From Brevundimonas lutea (GTDB lineage Bacteria > Pseudomonadota > Alphaproteobacteria > Caulobacterales > Caulobacteraceae): a stretch of DNA of 64,000 nucleotides. Positions 39,420 through 50,190 of this stretch are shown piece by piece. A model generated the notes under the pieces. That model worked only from the letters and a program-made list of their open reading frames with translations, did no database searches and was not told the DNA's origin. The stretch covers positions 124,001 through 188,000 of the forward strand of contig NZ_QUOQ01000004.1 in the NCBI RefSeq assembly GCF_003704105.1, in the 5' to 3' direction. The stretch's first letter is position 1. Every line of letters starts with the position of its first letter. Made by a program: the position numbers and the translations under genes.

Positions 39420-40370
39420 CTATCGCGCGGCCGGAAGGGACAGACCCGGCGCGTGCCCCACGGCGTCCGCGCCGGTCTGCCGGAACAGCTCCGCCGGGCG
39501 GCCCCGGGTGGCGTTCGACAGGGTCCCGGTGGGCTCGACCATGCCCGCGCGCTCCACCCCGCGACGGAAATTCTGTTTGTGCAGCTTGAGCCCCGCGACG
39601 GCCTCGGCGGCGCGCTGCAGCTCCGACAGGGTGAAGCGATCACCCATCAGGTCGAACAGCACCGGCCGATACTTGAGCTTGGCCCGCAGCCGGCCCAGGC
39701 CGGTGGCCAGAATGCGACGGTGATCCGAGGCCAGCGCCAGCCCCGGCAGAGGCTCGGCCGCGGAGCGACCGTGGTCGCGCGCCGCCTCGGGAACGAGGCC
39801 GGCCTCGTAAAGCAGCTCATAGCGATCCAGCACCCGCTCCTCGTTCCAGCGCAGGCCGGACAGGGCGAACAGGGCGTCAACCCGGGCTCGGGCCGTCGTA
39901 TTCCCCCCGGCCCAGGCGCGCAGAGCCGGCGCGATGCGATCGTCGATCAGAGAGGGACGGCCCTTGCGCCAATCCTCCCACGGAAAACAGTCGATCAACC
40001 GGGTCCAGCGGGCATCCGGGCGTTCCGGCGCCTCCGCCCGCCGCGCCAGGGCCAGGTAGCCGATCGAAACCACCCGGCGCGCGCCGGCCCCCATTTCGGC
40101 CCGCGGAAGATCGCGACCCGCATCTCCGAAGGTGTAGAGCTGTTCGACATACCCTAGCGGCAAGCCGGTCTGGGCCTCTACGAAATCGCGTAGCGCCAGC
40201 TCGAAGGTTCGATGCGCGGACGGATCGAACGGTCCGAACGGCAGGGCCGGCGCCTCGCCGCCCTCGCCGTGAATGAGCAGGGCCGCCGCCTCGCCCTCCT
40301 TCAGCGCCATGACCACGGCCGACAGGCCGATCAGCACGCCGTCCTGAGCGAGGTGCGGCGCGGTGGTCAT
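39420..40370 (-). CDS. NrtR-like Nudix-fold protein with winged-helix C-terminus
   Basis: A 316-residue protein of the Nudix-related transcriptional regulator type: an N-terminal Nudix-like fold (about residues 8-150) with LPFGPFDPSAHRTFELALRDFVEAQTG in place of a full catalytic Nudix box, and a C-terminal winged helix (LFDLMGDRFTLSELQRAAEAV, QNFRRGVERAGMVEPTG). NrtR proteins control NAD or sugar-nucleotide metabolism by sensing ADP-ribose; the target here is unknown. The start overlaps the stop of the HD hydrolase by four bases (ATGA), so the two are co-transcribed. Confidence 0.8.
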   Translation of the reverse strand: MTTAPHLAQDGVLIGLSAVVMALKEGEAAALLIHGEGGEAPALPFGPFDPSAHRTFELALRDFVEAQTGLPLGYVEQLYTFGDAGRDLPRAEMGAGARRVVSIGYLALARRAEAPERPDARWTRLIDCFPWEDWRKGRPSLIDDRIAPALRAWAGGNTTARARVDALFALSGLRWNEERVLDRYELLYEAGLVPEAARDHGRSAAEPLPGLALASDHRRILATGLGRLRAKLKYRPVLFDLMGDRFTLSELQRAAEAVAGLKLHKQNFRRGVERAGMVEPTGTLSNATRGRPAELFRQTGADAVGHAPGLSLPAAR

Positions 40371-41083
40371 TCAGTGTGCCAGGCGTCGGCGGCGGGACTG
40401 AGGCCGGTGGCCTCGCTGAGCACGCGGAAGCGGTCGAGATAGGCCTTCTGGGCCGCCGAGGGCGACTGGGGCTCGATCACCAGGTCATAATCGGCGGGCG
40501 GCCGACCGAACAGCTTGAGAGACTCCGTTCGGCCAAACCCCGCCAGCTGGGTCGCCTCGAAATAGGCGCAGGCGCGGTCGGCCTTCTTGATCAGGGCCTT
40601 GATGGCGCTCGGCGTCTTGGGCGGCAGGCCGAAGCGGACGTGAATGGCGTCCTCCAGCCGGCTTTCGAAGCTCTTGTAGTTGACCCCGAGCGCCGATTTG
40701 AACGGGGAGATCATGTCGCCGATCACATACTCCGAGGCGTCGTGCAGCAGGGCAGCCAGCCGCCACCTTGGCTCCAGCCCGGGCTTCATGTGGGCCGCGA
40801 TCTCCTCAACCACCACACTGTGCTGGGCGACGGAAAAGGCGTGATCGCCGACTGTCTGGCCGTTCCAGCGGGCCACGCGGGCCAGCCCGTGGGCGATGTC
40901 CTCGATCTCGACATCGAAGGGTGATGGGTCGAGCAGGTCGAGACGGCGGCCGGACAGCATGCGCTGCCAGGCGCGCGGCTTGTCGGCGGCGGTAGTGCGG
41001 ATACGAGCGGGGCGGGCGCCGTCGGGCAAGGGTGGAGGTCCGGGATCGCGATCGGGCGGCCGGTGGTGACGCATCCGGCTCAT
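40367..41083 (-). CDS. HD-domain hydrolase (YfbR-like phosphohydrolase)
   Basis: A 238-residue HD-superfamily protein. The metal ligands are visible: His in GDHAFSVAQHS, the HD pair in LLHDASEYVIGD, and a later Asp in KKADRACAYFEA. YfbR-like members act as 5'-nucleotidases or related phosphohydrolases. The first 50 residues are Arg/Pro-rich and possibly disordered. ATG 41083 is tentative; ATG 41074 would also fit and no clear ribosome binding site distinguishes them. It is coupled to the NrtR-like gene by an ATGA overlap. Confidence 0.83.
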   Translation of the reverse strand: MSRMRHHRPPDRDPGPPPLPDGARPARIRTTAADKPRAWQRMLSGRRLDLLDPSPFDVEIEDIAHGLARVARWNGQTVGDHAFSVAQHSVVVEEIAAHMKPGLEPRWRLAALLHDASEYVIGDMISPFKSALGVNYKSFESRLEDAIHVRFGLPPKTPSAIKALIKKADRACAYFEATQLAGFGRTESLKLFGRPPADYDLVIEPQSPSAAQKAYLDRFRVLSEATGLSPAADAWHTE

Positions 41084-41115
41084 CGGATCAAGCGAAGCGG
41101 AGGCCTGCTTCCGGA

Positions 41116-41943
41116 TCAATCCCCGACATTCAGCCGGACCAGGTCGCGGGCGGCGTCGAACAGGCCGTCCTCGTTGCGTCCCTTGGACTTGACCGTGGCC
41201 ACCACGATCGGGCCGCCAGAGGGACCGCGCGCCTCGTATCCGACCACACGCCAAAGGCCGCGCGCCTCGCCCGAACCATCGGTCAGGATGAAGTTGGCGC
41301 GGACGCTCTTGCCGGGCGCACGGGTGCGAACCACCGTGGCGTCTCCGTGGGCCCGAATGTCGAGCGCCTCGTCCTCCGTGGTGATCGAAACCTGCTCCGA
41401 GGCGTCATCGGCGTTGATCTGCAGCCCGCCGATGCGGACGATGGCCTTGTTTCCCGACGCGTCGATCGACATGCCCGGCAGACGCACCACCGCGTCGTCG
41501 CCCTTGGCCTGGATATCCACGCCCGGCATGCGGACCTCGGCGTGCTCGACCCCGTCCACGGTCTCGCTACGGACATCGACCGTGGCGTCGGCCGCCTGTT
41601 CCATGGGGGCGGAGGCCAGTCGCGCCTCGGCAGCGGGAAGCTCGGACGACAGGCGCGTTTCGAAGGCCTTGAGAGCCTCGGTGGCGTCGGCGCCGTCGAG
41701 GGCCACCAGATGCAGGGTGACTTCGGACCCTCGCGGACCGGCGTAGTCGCAGCTGAGGCCGTCGGCAGCCGGTCCGCCCTTGCGGGTCAGCGGGCCCTGG
41801 GTCTGCGGGCATTGCAGAGTGGTCACGACCTTCAGCGGCCCGCCGTCATCGGTGATGCTGACGGTGCTCACGCGCGAGCCCTCGCCGTCGCAGGCGGCGG
41901 TCATCAGAGCGGTGGCCGAGGCCATGAGCAGGAAGAGACGCAT
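41116..41943 (-). CDS. Lipoprotein with a 16-residue tandem repeat
   Basis: A 275-residue predicted lipoprotein (signal ending MTAAC, Cys18). An N-terminal domain with two further Cys (C45, C65) is followed at residues 136-183 by three gapless 16-residue repeats of pattern xVRxxGxxIxAxxxxA, and a less regular fourth. Such alternating patterns suggest a short beta-solenoid, as in putative auto-transporter-adhesin head domains. The C-terminus (GLWRVVGYEARGPSGGP) is probably another small beta domain. ATG 41943 has AGGAG upstream. Function unknown. Confidence 0.75.
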   Translation of the reverse strand: MRLFLLMASATALMTAACDGEGSRVSTVSITDDGGPLKVVTTLQCPQTQGPLTRKGGPAADGLSCDYAGPRGSEVTLHLVALDGADATEALKAFETRLSSELPAAEARLASAPMEQAADATVDVRSETVDGVEHAEVRMPGVDIQAKGDDAVVRLPGMSIDASGNKAIVRIGGLQINADDASEQVSITTEDEALDIRAHGDATVVRTRAPGKSVRANFILTDGSGEARGLWRVVGYEARGPSGGPIVVATVKSKGRNEDGLFDAARDLVRLNVGD

Positions 41944-42057
41944 TCTCGCGGCTCCTGTTGAAACCGGTCCCATTGTCGGGGTTCGAGGCGGATCAGCCTA
42001 GTGAAATCGCGGTAAGCCCAATTGCCGGCGCCGTCATGAACCGATGTTCACCGGCAG

Positions 42058-42720
42058 TCAGGCATAGGCGTAGGGGCCGCCCCGGGCGAGAGCCGCCCGA
42101 TAGGCCGGCCGCGCATGGATGCGGTCGAGGAAGGCGCGGATCCTGGGGCGCTCGCCCGCGCCGGCGCGGGCGGTGGCCGCCTCCAGCGGGAAGCTCATCA
42201 TGATGTCGGCGGCCGAGAAGGCCTCACCCGCGAACCAGTCCGACTTGCCGAGTTCGGCCTCCCAATAGGCGATGTGGGTCTCGAGCTGCGGATCGACGAA
42301 GCCGGACTGCGCCTTGGCGGCGATCGTCTTCACCAGCGGTCTGACCAGGCCGGGCGCGCCGCTGGGCAGACGGCTGAACACAAGCTTGAGCAACAACGGG
42401 GTCATGGCCGAGCCTTCAGAGTAATGGAGCCAGTAGGTGAAGCGCCGAGCCGCCTCAGTGCCCGCCGGTGGCCGAAGCTGACCCTTGTCGTAGGTCTCCA
42501 ACAGCCATTCAACGATGGCGCCCGTTTCCGCGACGCGGATGTCGCCCACCTCGACAACGGGCGACTTCCCCAGAGGATGGATGGCCTTCAGCGCGGGCGG
42601 GGCGAGATAGGTCTGAGGATCGCGCTCATAGCGCACGACCTCATAGTCGAGGCCGAGTTCCTCCAGCAGCCACAGGACGCGCTGGGAGCGGGAGTCGGCG
42701 AGATGGTGGACGTGGATCAT
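42058..42720 (-). CDS. Glutathione S-transferase family protein
   Basis: A 220-residue GST with the thioredoxin-like N-terminal domain (HHLADSRSQRVLWLLEELGLD, then PVVEVGDIRVAETGAIVEWL with the cis-Pro and the Glu-Ser/Thr-type gamma-glutamyl site) and an all-helical C-terminal domain. It probably conjugates glutathione to an electrophile or acts as a peroxidase. The Ser near residue 11 would be the catalytic residue. Confidence 0.88.
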   Translation of the reverse strand: MIHVHHLADSRSQRVLWLLEELGLDYEVVRYERDPQTYLAPPALKAIHPLGKSPVVEVGDIRVAETGAIVEWLLETYDKGQLRPPAGTEAARRFTYWLHYSEGSAMTPLLLKLVFSRLPSGAPGLVRPLVKTIAAKAQSGFVDPQLETHIAYWEAELGKSDWFAGEAFSAADIMMSFPLEAATARAGAGERPRIRAFLDRIHARPAYRAALARGGPYAYA

Positions 42721-42760
42721 GCGTCTTCATCGCACGAAACGGGCGGTCTCAAAGCCTCGA

Positions 42761-42907
42761 TCAGCGACGACGCGGATGGCTGCGTCGTTTCTTGAGCAGG
42801 TTGAAGACCATACCGGCGAGGGCCAGCTTGCCGGCATTGCGGCCGGCGATCCGGCGGCCGCCGCGGCTGAGCAGCATGGGGGCGAGCATCATCAGGAGCT
42901 TGTTCAT
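42761..42907 (-). CDS. Possible 48-residue basic membrane-associated protein
   Basis: A short reading frame starting MNKLLMMLAPMLLSRGGRR and ending in a basic tail (KKRRSHPRRR). The first half is hydrophobic, then Arg/Gly-rich, then a second hydrophobic patch (LALAGMVFNLL). It lies between the GH43 gene and the GST gene on the same strand. No good ribosome binding site is visible and the family is not recognised, so it could be spurious. Confidence 0.45.
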   Translation of the reverse strand: MNKLLMMLAPMLLSRGGRRIAGRNAGKLALAGMVFNLLKKRRSHPRRR

Positions 42908-42951
42908 GCGGGAGAAATCCGCACCGAAGGCCACGGTTCCCGGCCGCGACT

Positions 42952-44790
42952 TCAGGTCGCCGGAGCGGCGCGGGTCTCGCTGAGCTCCGAGACCCCGCTG
43001 GGCGAGAACGCCTCCACCGCGAAGACATAGTCGACGCCCGCATTCAGGGCCCGAATCTCCAGTTCGGCCGCGACGGCGCGCGGTTCGTCGGCATAGAGCT
43101 GATAGGTGTGGGTCAGGCGGTCGGGGGTCAGGCCCCAGCGGACATTATAGCCCAACGCGCCCCCAACCGGCCGGAAGCGAACCGTGGCGTTTAACTGGTC
43201 AGCGCTGCGCTCGACGCCGAGCAGAGCGGGAGCAGCCGGCGCCGGTCCCTCGGCGGTTCCGAACACCCGCAGGTCCGCGATGGCCAGGTTGGCGCCGGGG
43301 CTCTCGATGTGTTCGTAGCGGAGGAAACGGGCCGGAACCGGCGTCGCGCCCTCGACATAGGCGTTGGGCCGGTCGCGATCGCTGTCGGACAGGTCGGCGA
43401 AGGCGGTCCAGCTCTCCCCGTCCTCGGACCAGGACAGGCGGAAACGGGTGCGGATGTCCGGGCTCTCACGATAGACCCCGCTCTCGTGGTCCGCATAGTT
43501 GACCTGGACGGCGTGGACAGTCTTTGCGGAGCCTAGGTCGATGGTTAGGGTCTGACCCTCCGCGTTCTCAGCCGCCAACCAGTAGGTGCGGGGATTTTCG
43601 TCCACCGCGTGTTCTGGGCCATGCTCAGGCTGAGCCGATGAGGCCTCGGCCGGAGCCCGATAGGACAGCGGAAACCAGCCGGTGAACAGGCGCTCGGGAT
43701 CCTCGACCGGCCCATCCGGCATCACCTGCGGATAGTCGCCGAAGCGGCTGGTGAACCACATCTGGCCGTCGGCCTCGAAGCGCCCCGGGAACATCGCGAT
43801 GCGCCTCTCGAACGTCCAGTTGTGGCCCAGCCAGGGCGTGCCGGTGTTCCACCAGTTGCCGTGCTTGTCCTGGAAGGTCGAGCCGTGCCCGGCGCCCTCG
43901 ACGAAGCCGCCGGGCTTGTAGCTGATCGGATTCCACGGCGCGTACTCGAATGGCCCCAGCGGACTGTCGCCGACATAGGCCCCGTTGGCGTAGGCGTTGT
44001 ACTCGGTGCCGGGTGCGCCGTACTGCAGGTAGTACCGCCCCCCGTGCTTGGTCATCCAGGCCCCCTCCATATAGGGCCGGATGGGCGTGCCGTCGGGCAG
44101 GCCGCCTGAGTGATCCTCGCCGAACCGCTCCCAGCCGTGGCGGTCGGGGTGCAGCACGTGCAGGGCGATCGGCTCGCTGAGGAACCGCATCGGCGGGTCC
44201 GGATCGACCTCTGCGGCGTACAGCGGATAGTGGTTCGACGAGCCCCAGTAGAGGTACCAGCGGCCGTCATCGTCGATGAACAGATCGGGATCCCAGGGGC
44301 CGGGCGGCAGCTTGCCCTCGGGCAGGCCGCCCTCGCCGTAGGAGCCCTCCTCGTTGCGGCTGACCGCGCCGGGGACCGGCGGCAGGATGCGGGTGTGCCA
44401 GTCCCAATGGCCCGTCTCGGGGTGCTCCGACACCAGCACCGGCCGAGGCTCGAAGGCCGACTGCATCAGATAAAGCCGCTCCCCGTCCGAGCGCGCGGCC
44501 GGCGCGACATTGGACTCGAACGGCCATTTGTTCGGGCTGACATAGGACCAGTCCAGCAGGTCCTCGCTGGTCCAGTAGCCGTCGGCCAGGGTCTGGAACA
44601 GGAAATAGCGGTCGCGGTGCAGCACGATCACAGGGTCGGCCCCGGTGCGATAGCTGATGCCTCGATGGGTCTGTTCGAAATTGTATTTGTAGTCGACGTC
44701 GACCGGATTGGCCCAGGTTCTCGGGCGGATTTCCTGAGCCATTGTCGGTGAGGTCAGGGCGAGAACGGCGAGGACCAGGGAAGCGCGCAT
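42952..44790 (-). CDS. Secreted GH43-type glycosidase with discoidin-like and Fn3-like domains
   Basis: A 612-residue exported enzyme (signal ending TMA). The five-bladed propeller of GH43 covers about residues 25-380: GADPVIVLHRDRYFLF with the likely catalytic Asp, WDPDLFIDDDGRWYLYWGSS with the second Asp, and EGAWMTKHGGRYYLQY with the Glu. A discoidin-like carbohydrate-binding domain (about 395-510) and a fibronectin type III-like domain (about 520-612) follow. It would hydrolyse arabinoxylan, arabinan or a related plant glycan; the substrate cannot be settled. No dedicated transporter adjoins it. Confidence 0.85.
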   Translation of the reverse strand: MRASLVLAVLALTSPTMAQEIRPRTWANPVDVDYKYNFEQTHRGISYRTGADPVIVLHRDRYFLFQTLADGYWTSEDLLDWSYVSPNKWPFESNVAPAARSDGERLYLMQSAFEPRPVLVSEHPETGHWDWHTRILPPVPGAVSRNEEGSYGEGGLPEGKLPPGPWDPDLFIDDDGRWYLYWGSSNHYPLYAAEVDPDPPMRFLSEPIALHVLHPDRHGWERFGEDHSGGLPDGTPIRPYMEGAWMTKHGGRYYLQYGAPGTEYNAYANGAYVGDSPLGPFEYAPWNPISYKPGGFVEGAGHGSTFQDKHGNWWNTGTPWLGHNWTFERRIAMFPGRFEADGQMWFTSRFGDYPQVMPDGPVEDPERLFTGWFPLSYRAPAEASSAQPEHGPEHAVDENPRTYWLAAENAEGQTLTIDLGSAKTVHAVQVNYADHESGVYRESPDIRTRFRLSWSEDGESWTAFADLSDSDRDRPNAYVEGATPVPARFLRYEHIESPGANLAIADLRVFGTAEGPAPAAPALLGVERSADQLNATVRFRPVGGALGYNVRWGLTPDRLTHTYQLYADEPRAVAAELEIRALNAGVDYVFAVEAFSPSGVSELSETRAAPAT

Positions 44791-44843
44791 GGCGTGGTCC
44801 TAGCACAGGATGCCGATCCCCACCGCGACCAGGCCGGTTATAA

Positions 44844-47186
<2,343 letters not shown>

Positions 47187-47200
47187 TCGCTTGAGGCCCC

Positions 47201-47224
47201 GCAGCCCCGTGAAAATGGGGCTGC
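47201..47224 (+). terminator. Hairpin downstream of katG
   Basis: GCAGCCCC (47201-47208) pairs with GGGGCTGC (47217-47224) across an 8-base loop, 15 bases past the katG stop. No T run follows, so termination may be weak here and completed by the second hairpin. Confidence 0.55.
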
Positions 47225-47238
47225 CCGGAAACTAACGC

Positions 47239-47276
47239 AAAAAAAACCGGCGGAGGGGGATGCCCTCCGCCGGTTT
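47239..47276 (-). terminator. Bidirectional terminator between katG and the TonB receptor
   Basis: An 11-bp perfect stem (47247-47257 with 47263-47273, 5-base loop), extended by A-T pairs. On the minus strand it is followed by eight T (47239-47246), ideal for the TonB receptor gene; on the plus strand only TTT follows, serving katG less strongly. Confidence 0.9.
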
Positions 47277-47322
47277 CGTTCGCCCCCTCGGCACGGCCCC
47301 CGGGCCGCGCCTGTCGCGAAAC

Positions 47323-49980
47323 TCAGTAACGGACCCGAAGGGTCACGCCATAGGTGCGCGGGGCGCCCAGGAAGGCGCTGATGCCCTGGGTGTCCAGGCC
47401 CTGATTATAGAAGGTGCCGTCCGGCTGAGCCGTGGTCTGGAAGGCCGTCCCCTGAAGCGGTGAGTTGTAGGCGACCTGGGTATACTCCTCGTCCGTCAGG
47501 TTCTGACCCCACACGTCCAGGGTCCACAGCTCGCTTTCCGAGCCGATCGAGATGCGGCCGTTCACGACCGTGAAGTCGTCCTGCATCTTGAAGGGGATCA
47601 GGTCAGAGCCGGTGTTGTACTCGGTCTGATACTTGGCGGCGAGATTGAAGCCGGCGCGCAGACCCATGCCGATCGAACGGTCGAAGTTGATCGAGCCCGA
47701 GGCCGACCACTCCGGCGCGAACGACGGCCGGGCGCCCGGCAGGAGGGACAGTTGCGGGAAGCGCGCCGGACTGGTCAGGTCGGCGGCGGTGAATTCGCCA
47801 TAGGCCGCGTCGGTGTAGGTCACGCCACCTTGGAATGACAGACCCTCGACCGGCGTGAACCACACCACATCGGCGTCCACCCCGCGCGAGGTCAGCTCGG
47901 GGATCGACTCCACCACGAAGGCCGTGCCGAGGAAGGTGTTCAGCTGGAAGTTCTCGAACGTCTGGTCGAAGTAGGTGGCGTTCAGCAGCACAGAGCCGTC
48001 GAACAAGGTCGACTTCACGCCCAGCTCATAGCTGTCGACCGTCTCGGCCGGGAAAAACAGCGAGGCGTCCGGCGTCACGCCGGTCTGGACCCGGTCCATG
48101 TTGTAGCCGAAGCCCTTGTAGCCCCGGGCGAAGGAGCCATAGACCATCAGGTCGTCGGTCACCTTGTAGGCCGCCTTGATCGTGCCGGAGAGCTCACCGT
48201 CGTCGAAGTTTTCGCTGATCTCGCGGCTGTCGAAAAGCGGGTTGGTCCAGGGCAGGCACTGGGCGCCGATGAGGGACTGAGCCGCCGCGCCTCCCGCCGC
48301 GGCGCCGAGCACGCCCTGGGCCGTGGCGGTGATGAGCCCAGCATTGCCCAGCACCCCGGCGCAGGCCGCGCCATTGCCGTTGATGTTGTCCTGCACCCCG
48401 AGCAGACGCTTGTTATCCATGGTGTAGCGCAGACCCAGGGTGATCTCGAACTGGTCGGTCACGCGCCAGGTGTTGTTGGTGAACACGGCCAGAGATTCCG
48501 AGCGCTGGCTGTAGGTGTCCTGGACGCCTTGGCCGAGGATATTCACGGGTCCAAGGGCGGGCGCGGCCGGATTGCCGGCCAAACAGCCGAGAAGGAATTG
48601 GCCTTGAGCCGCCGGCGGGATGCCGAGGGCGTTGAGATTGGCCGAGAAGCAGCCCAACCGCGCAGGACTCGGTGCGATCGCGCCGCCGGTCGCTTGGGCC
48701 AGGCTGGACGTCAGCAGAAGCGAAATGAAGGGATTGTAGTCGGCTCCGAAATAGTAGCTGTCCTGACGGCTGATGTTTTCCAGCGTCGCGAAGCCGCCGA
48801 CCAGCCAGTCGAAGCGGTCCGTCGTACCGGCCAGGCGGAACTCCTGGGTCAGGTTATCGAGCGAATAACCGAAGTCTCCATCATCCTCGCGATAGAGGAT
48901 GTCCGCCCCGGTATAGTCGATGTCCATGCCATTGACGGTCGACCAGTCACGGAACGAGGTGACCGAGGTGAATGTGGCCGAACCGTCCCAAAGGTCCAGG
49001 TTGACCTCGGCCGACAGGCCCATGTCCTCAATGCGCTGATCGGTGTCGCGGTTGGCGTAGGCCTGGCGCGAGAACGGCAGGGTGCCGTCACCGCCGCCCT
49101 GCGGCGCGGTGCCCGGGCCATTGGGCGCGGTCAGCAGATTGATAATGGCGGCCGTCGGGCTGGACCGCGTTACTACGCCGACGCAGCAGAACTCGTCGCG
49201 CTTGGAGTAGTCGGCGATCAGCCGGATCGAGGCCGTGTCGGACGGCAGGATCAACAGTTGGCCACGGGCAGTCCAGAAATCCTGGGTCTGATCTTCCTCA
49301 AGGGTGCGGGGGCCGTCGCCGGTGTCGACGTCATAGTATCCGTCGCGTTCGCGCATGCCGACATAGAAGCGGCCGGCGATCTGATCGGTCAGCGGACCCG
49401 TCACCGACGCCGACGCGGCAAGCGCGCCGTAGTTGCCGCCGCTGATCTCGCCCTGGAAGCCGGGATCAAACGACGGAGCGGCCGTGATGATGTTGATCAC
49501 GCCGGCTGAGGTGTTCTTCCCGAACAGAGTGCCTTGCGGGCCTTTCAGCACCTCGATGCGCTGCAGTTCGCCCAGATCCCCGAAACCGACGCCGTTGCGC
49601 GAGCGATAGACGCCATCGATCACCACACCGACCGAGCTCTCCAGGCCGGGGTTGTCTCCGACCGTGCCGACGCCGCGGATACGGGCGGTGGTGGAGGCCT
49701 CCGACTGGGTGGAGGTCACGGTCATGCCCGGCGTCAGGATCTGGAGATCCTTGATGTCGGCGACGCCGGCGCCTTCCAGCACTTCCTGCGACAGGGTGGT
49801 GACCACGATCGGCACCTCCTGCAGGCTCTGTTCGCGCAGCTGGGCCGTGACCACGATCTCGTCGACGGTGGTGACCGGAAGGTCGTCGTCCTGAACCTGG
49901 GCCTGGGCGGCGCCGGCGAAGGCGACAGCGGCCACGGCGGCGGCCGAGGCGGAGTAGCGAAGCGTCTTGATGGTGCGCAT
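47323..49980 (-). CDS. TonB-dependent receptor
   Basis: An 885-residue outer-membrane receptor with a signal peptide (ending AQA), a TonB-box-like VDEIVVTA (about residues 40-47), a plug domain (VPIVVTTLSQEVLEGAGVAD, RIRGVGT, LGELQRIEVLKGPQGTLFGKN) and a 22-strand barrel ending in an aromatic-rich final strand (GVTLRVRY). Substrate cannot be read; in Caulobacterales such receptors take up sugars, siderophores and vitamins. It is not next to a transporter or regulator. Three GANTC sites lie upstream and a strong terminator follows. Confidence 0.93.
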   Translation of the reverse strand: MRTIKTLRYSASAAAVAAVAFAGAAQAQVQDDDLPVTTVDEIVVTAQLREQSLQEVPIVVTTLSQEVLEGAGVADIKDLQILTPGMTVTSTQSEASTTARIRGVGTVGDNPGLESSVGVVIDGVYRSRNGVGFGDLGELQRIEVLKGPQGTLFGKNTSAGVINIITAAPSFDPGFQGEISGGNYGALAASASVTGPLTDQIAGRFYVGMRERDGYYDVDTGDGPRTLEEDQTQDFWTARGQLLILPSDTASIRLIADYSKRDEFCCVGVVTRSSPTAAIINLLTAPNGPGTAPQGGGDGTLPFSRQAYANRDTDQRIEDMGLSAEVNLDLWDGSATFTSVTSFRDWSTVNGMDIDYTGADILYREDDGDFGYSLDNLTQEFRLAGTTDRFDWLVGGFATLENISRQDSYYFGADYNPFISLLLTSSLAQATGGAIAPSPARLGCFSANLNALGIPPAAQGQFLLGCLAGNPAAPALGPVNILGQGVQDTYSQRSESLAVFTNNTWRVTDQFEITLGLRYTMDNKRLLGVQDNINGNGAACAGVLGNAGLITATAQGVLGAAAGGAAAQSLIGAQCLPWTNPLFDSREISENFDDGELSGTIKAAYKVTDDLMVYGSFARGYKGFGYNMDRVQTGVTPDASLFFPAETVDSYELGVKSTLFDGSVLLNATYFDQTFENFQLNTFLGTAFVVESIPELTSRGVDADVVWFTPVEGLSFQGGVTYTDAAYGEFTAADLTSPARFPQLSLLPGARPSFAPEWSASGSINFDRSIGMGLRAGFNLAAKYQTEYNTGSDLIPFKMQDDFTVVNGRISIGSESELWTLDVWGQNLTDEEYTQVAYNSPLQGTAFQTTAQPDGTFYNQGLDTQGISAFLGAPRTYGVTLRVRY

Positions 49981-50073
49981 GGTGGGGCCTGCCTCCCAAA
50001 GGCCGGGCCGCTCCGGATACGGAGAAGTCCGCGGCGTTTCCTGTCCCTGCCCCGCGTCCTTCGTGGAACGGCG

Positions 50074-50123
50074 GAGTCGTTACCATCAGGCGTATCGCAG
50101 CCCCCTGAGTCCGACAATGACTC
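50074..50123. promoter_or_regulatory. Three GANTC sites upstream of the TonB receptor
   Basis: GAGTC at 50074-50078, GAGTC at 50107-50111 and GACTC at 50119-50123; the last two form a dyad around seven bases. GANTC is the CcrM methylation site, whose state affects GcrA-controlled promoters in Caulobacterales. They lie 94-143 bases upstream of the receptor gene, in the region shared with selO. Confidence 0.4.
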
Positions 50124-50190
50124 GCCATGGTCACGCTTGCGTGGGCGCCCTCAGTTGGCCGTCTGTGTGACCCTAAAGCGACAGAATTGA

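Noticed and set aside
42717..43043. A 108-codon minus-strand frame between GST and GH43
   Set aside because: Arg/Pro/Ser-rich, overlaps the GH43 C-terminus. The 48-codon frame in another register (42761-42907) is more protein-like.
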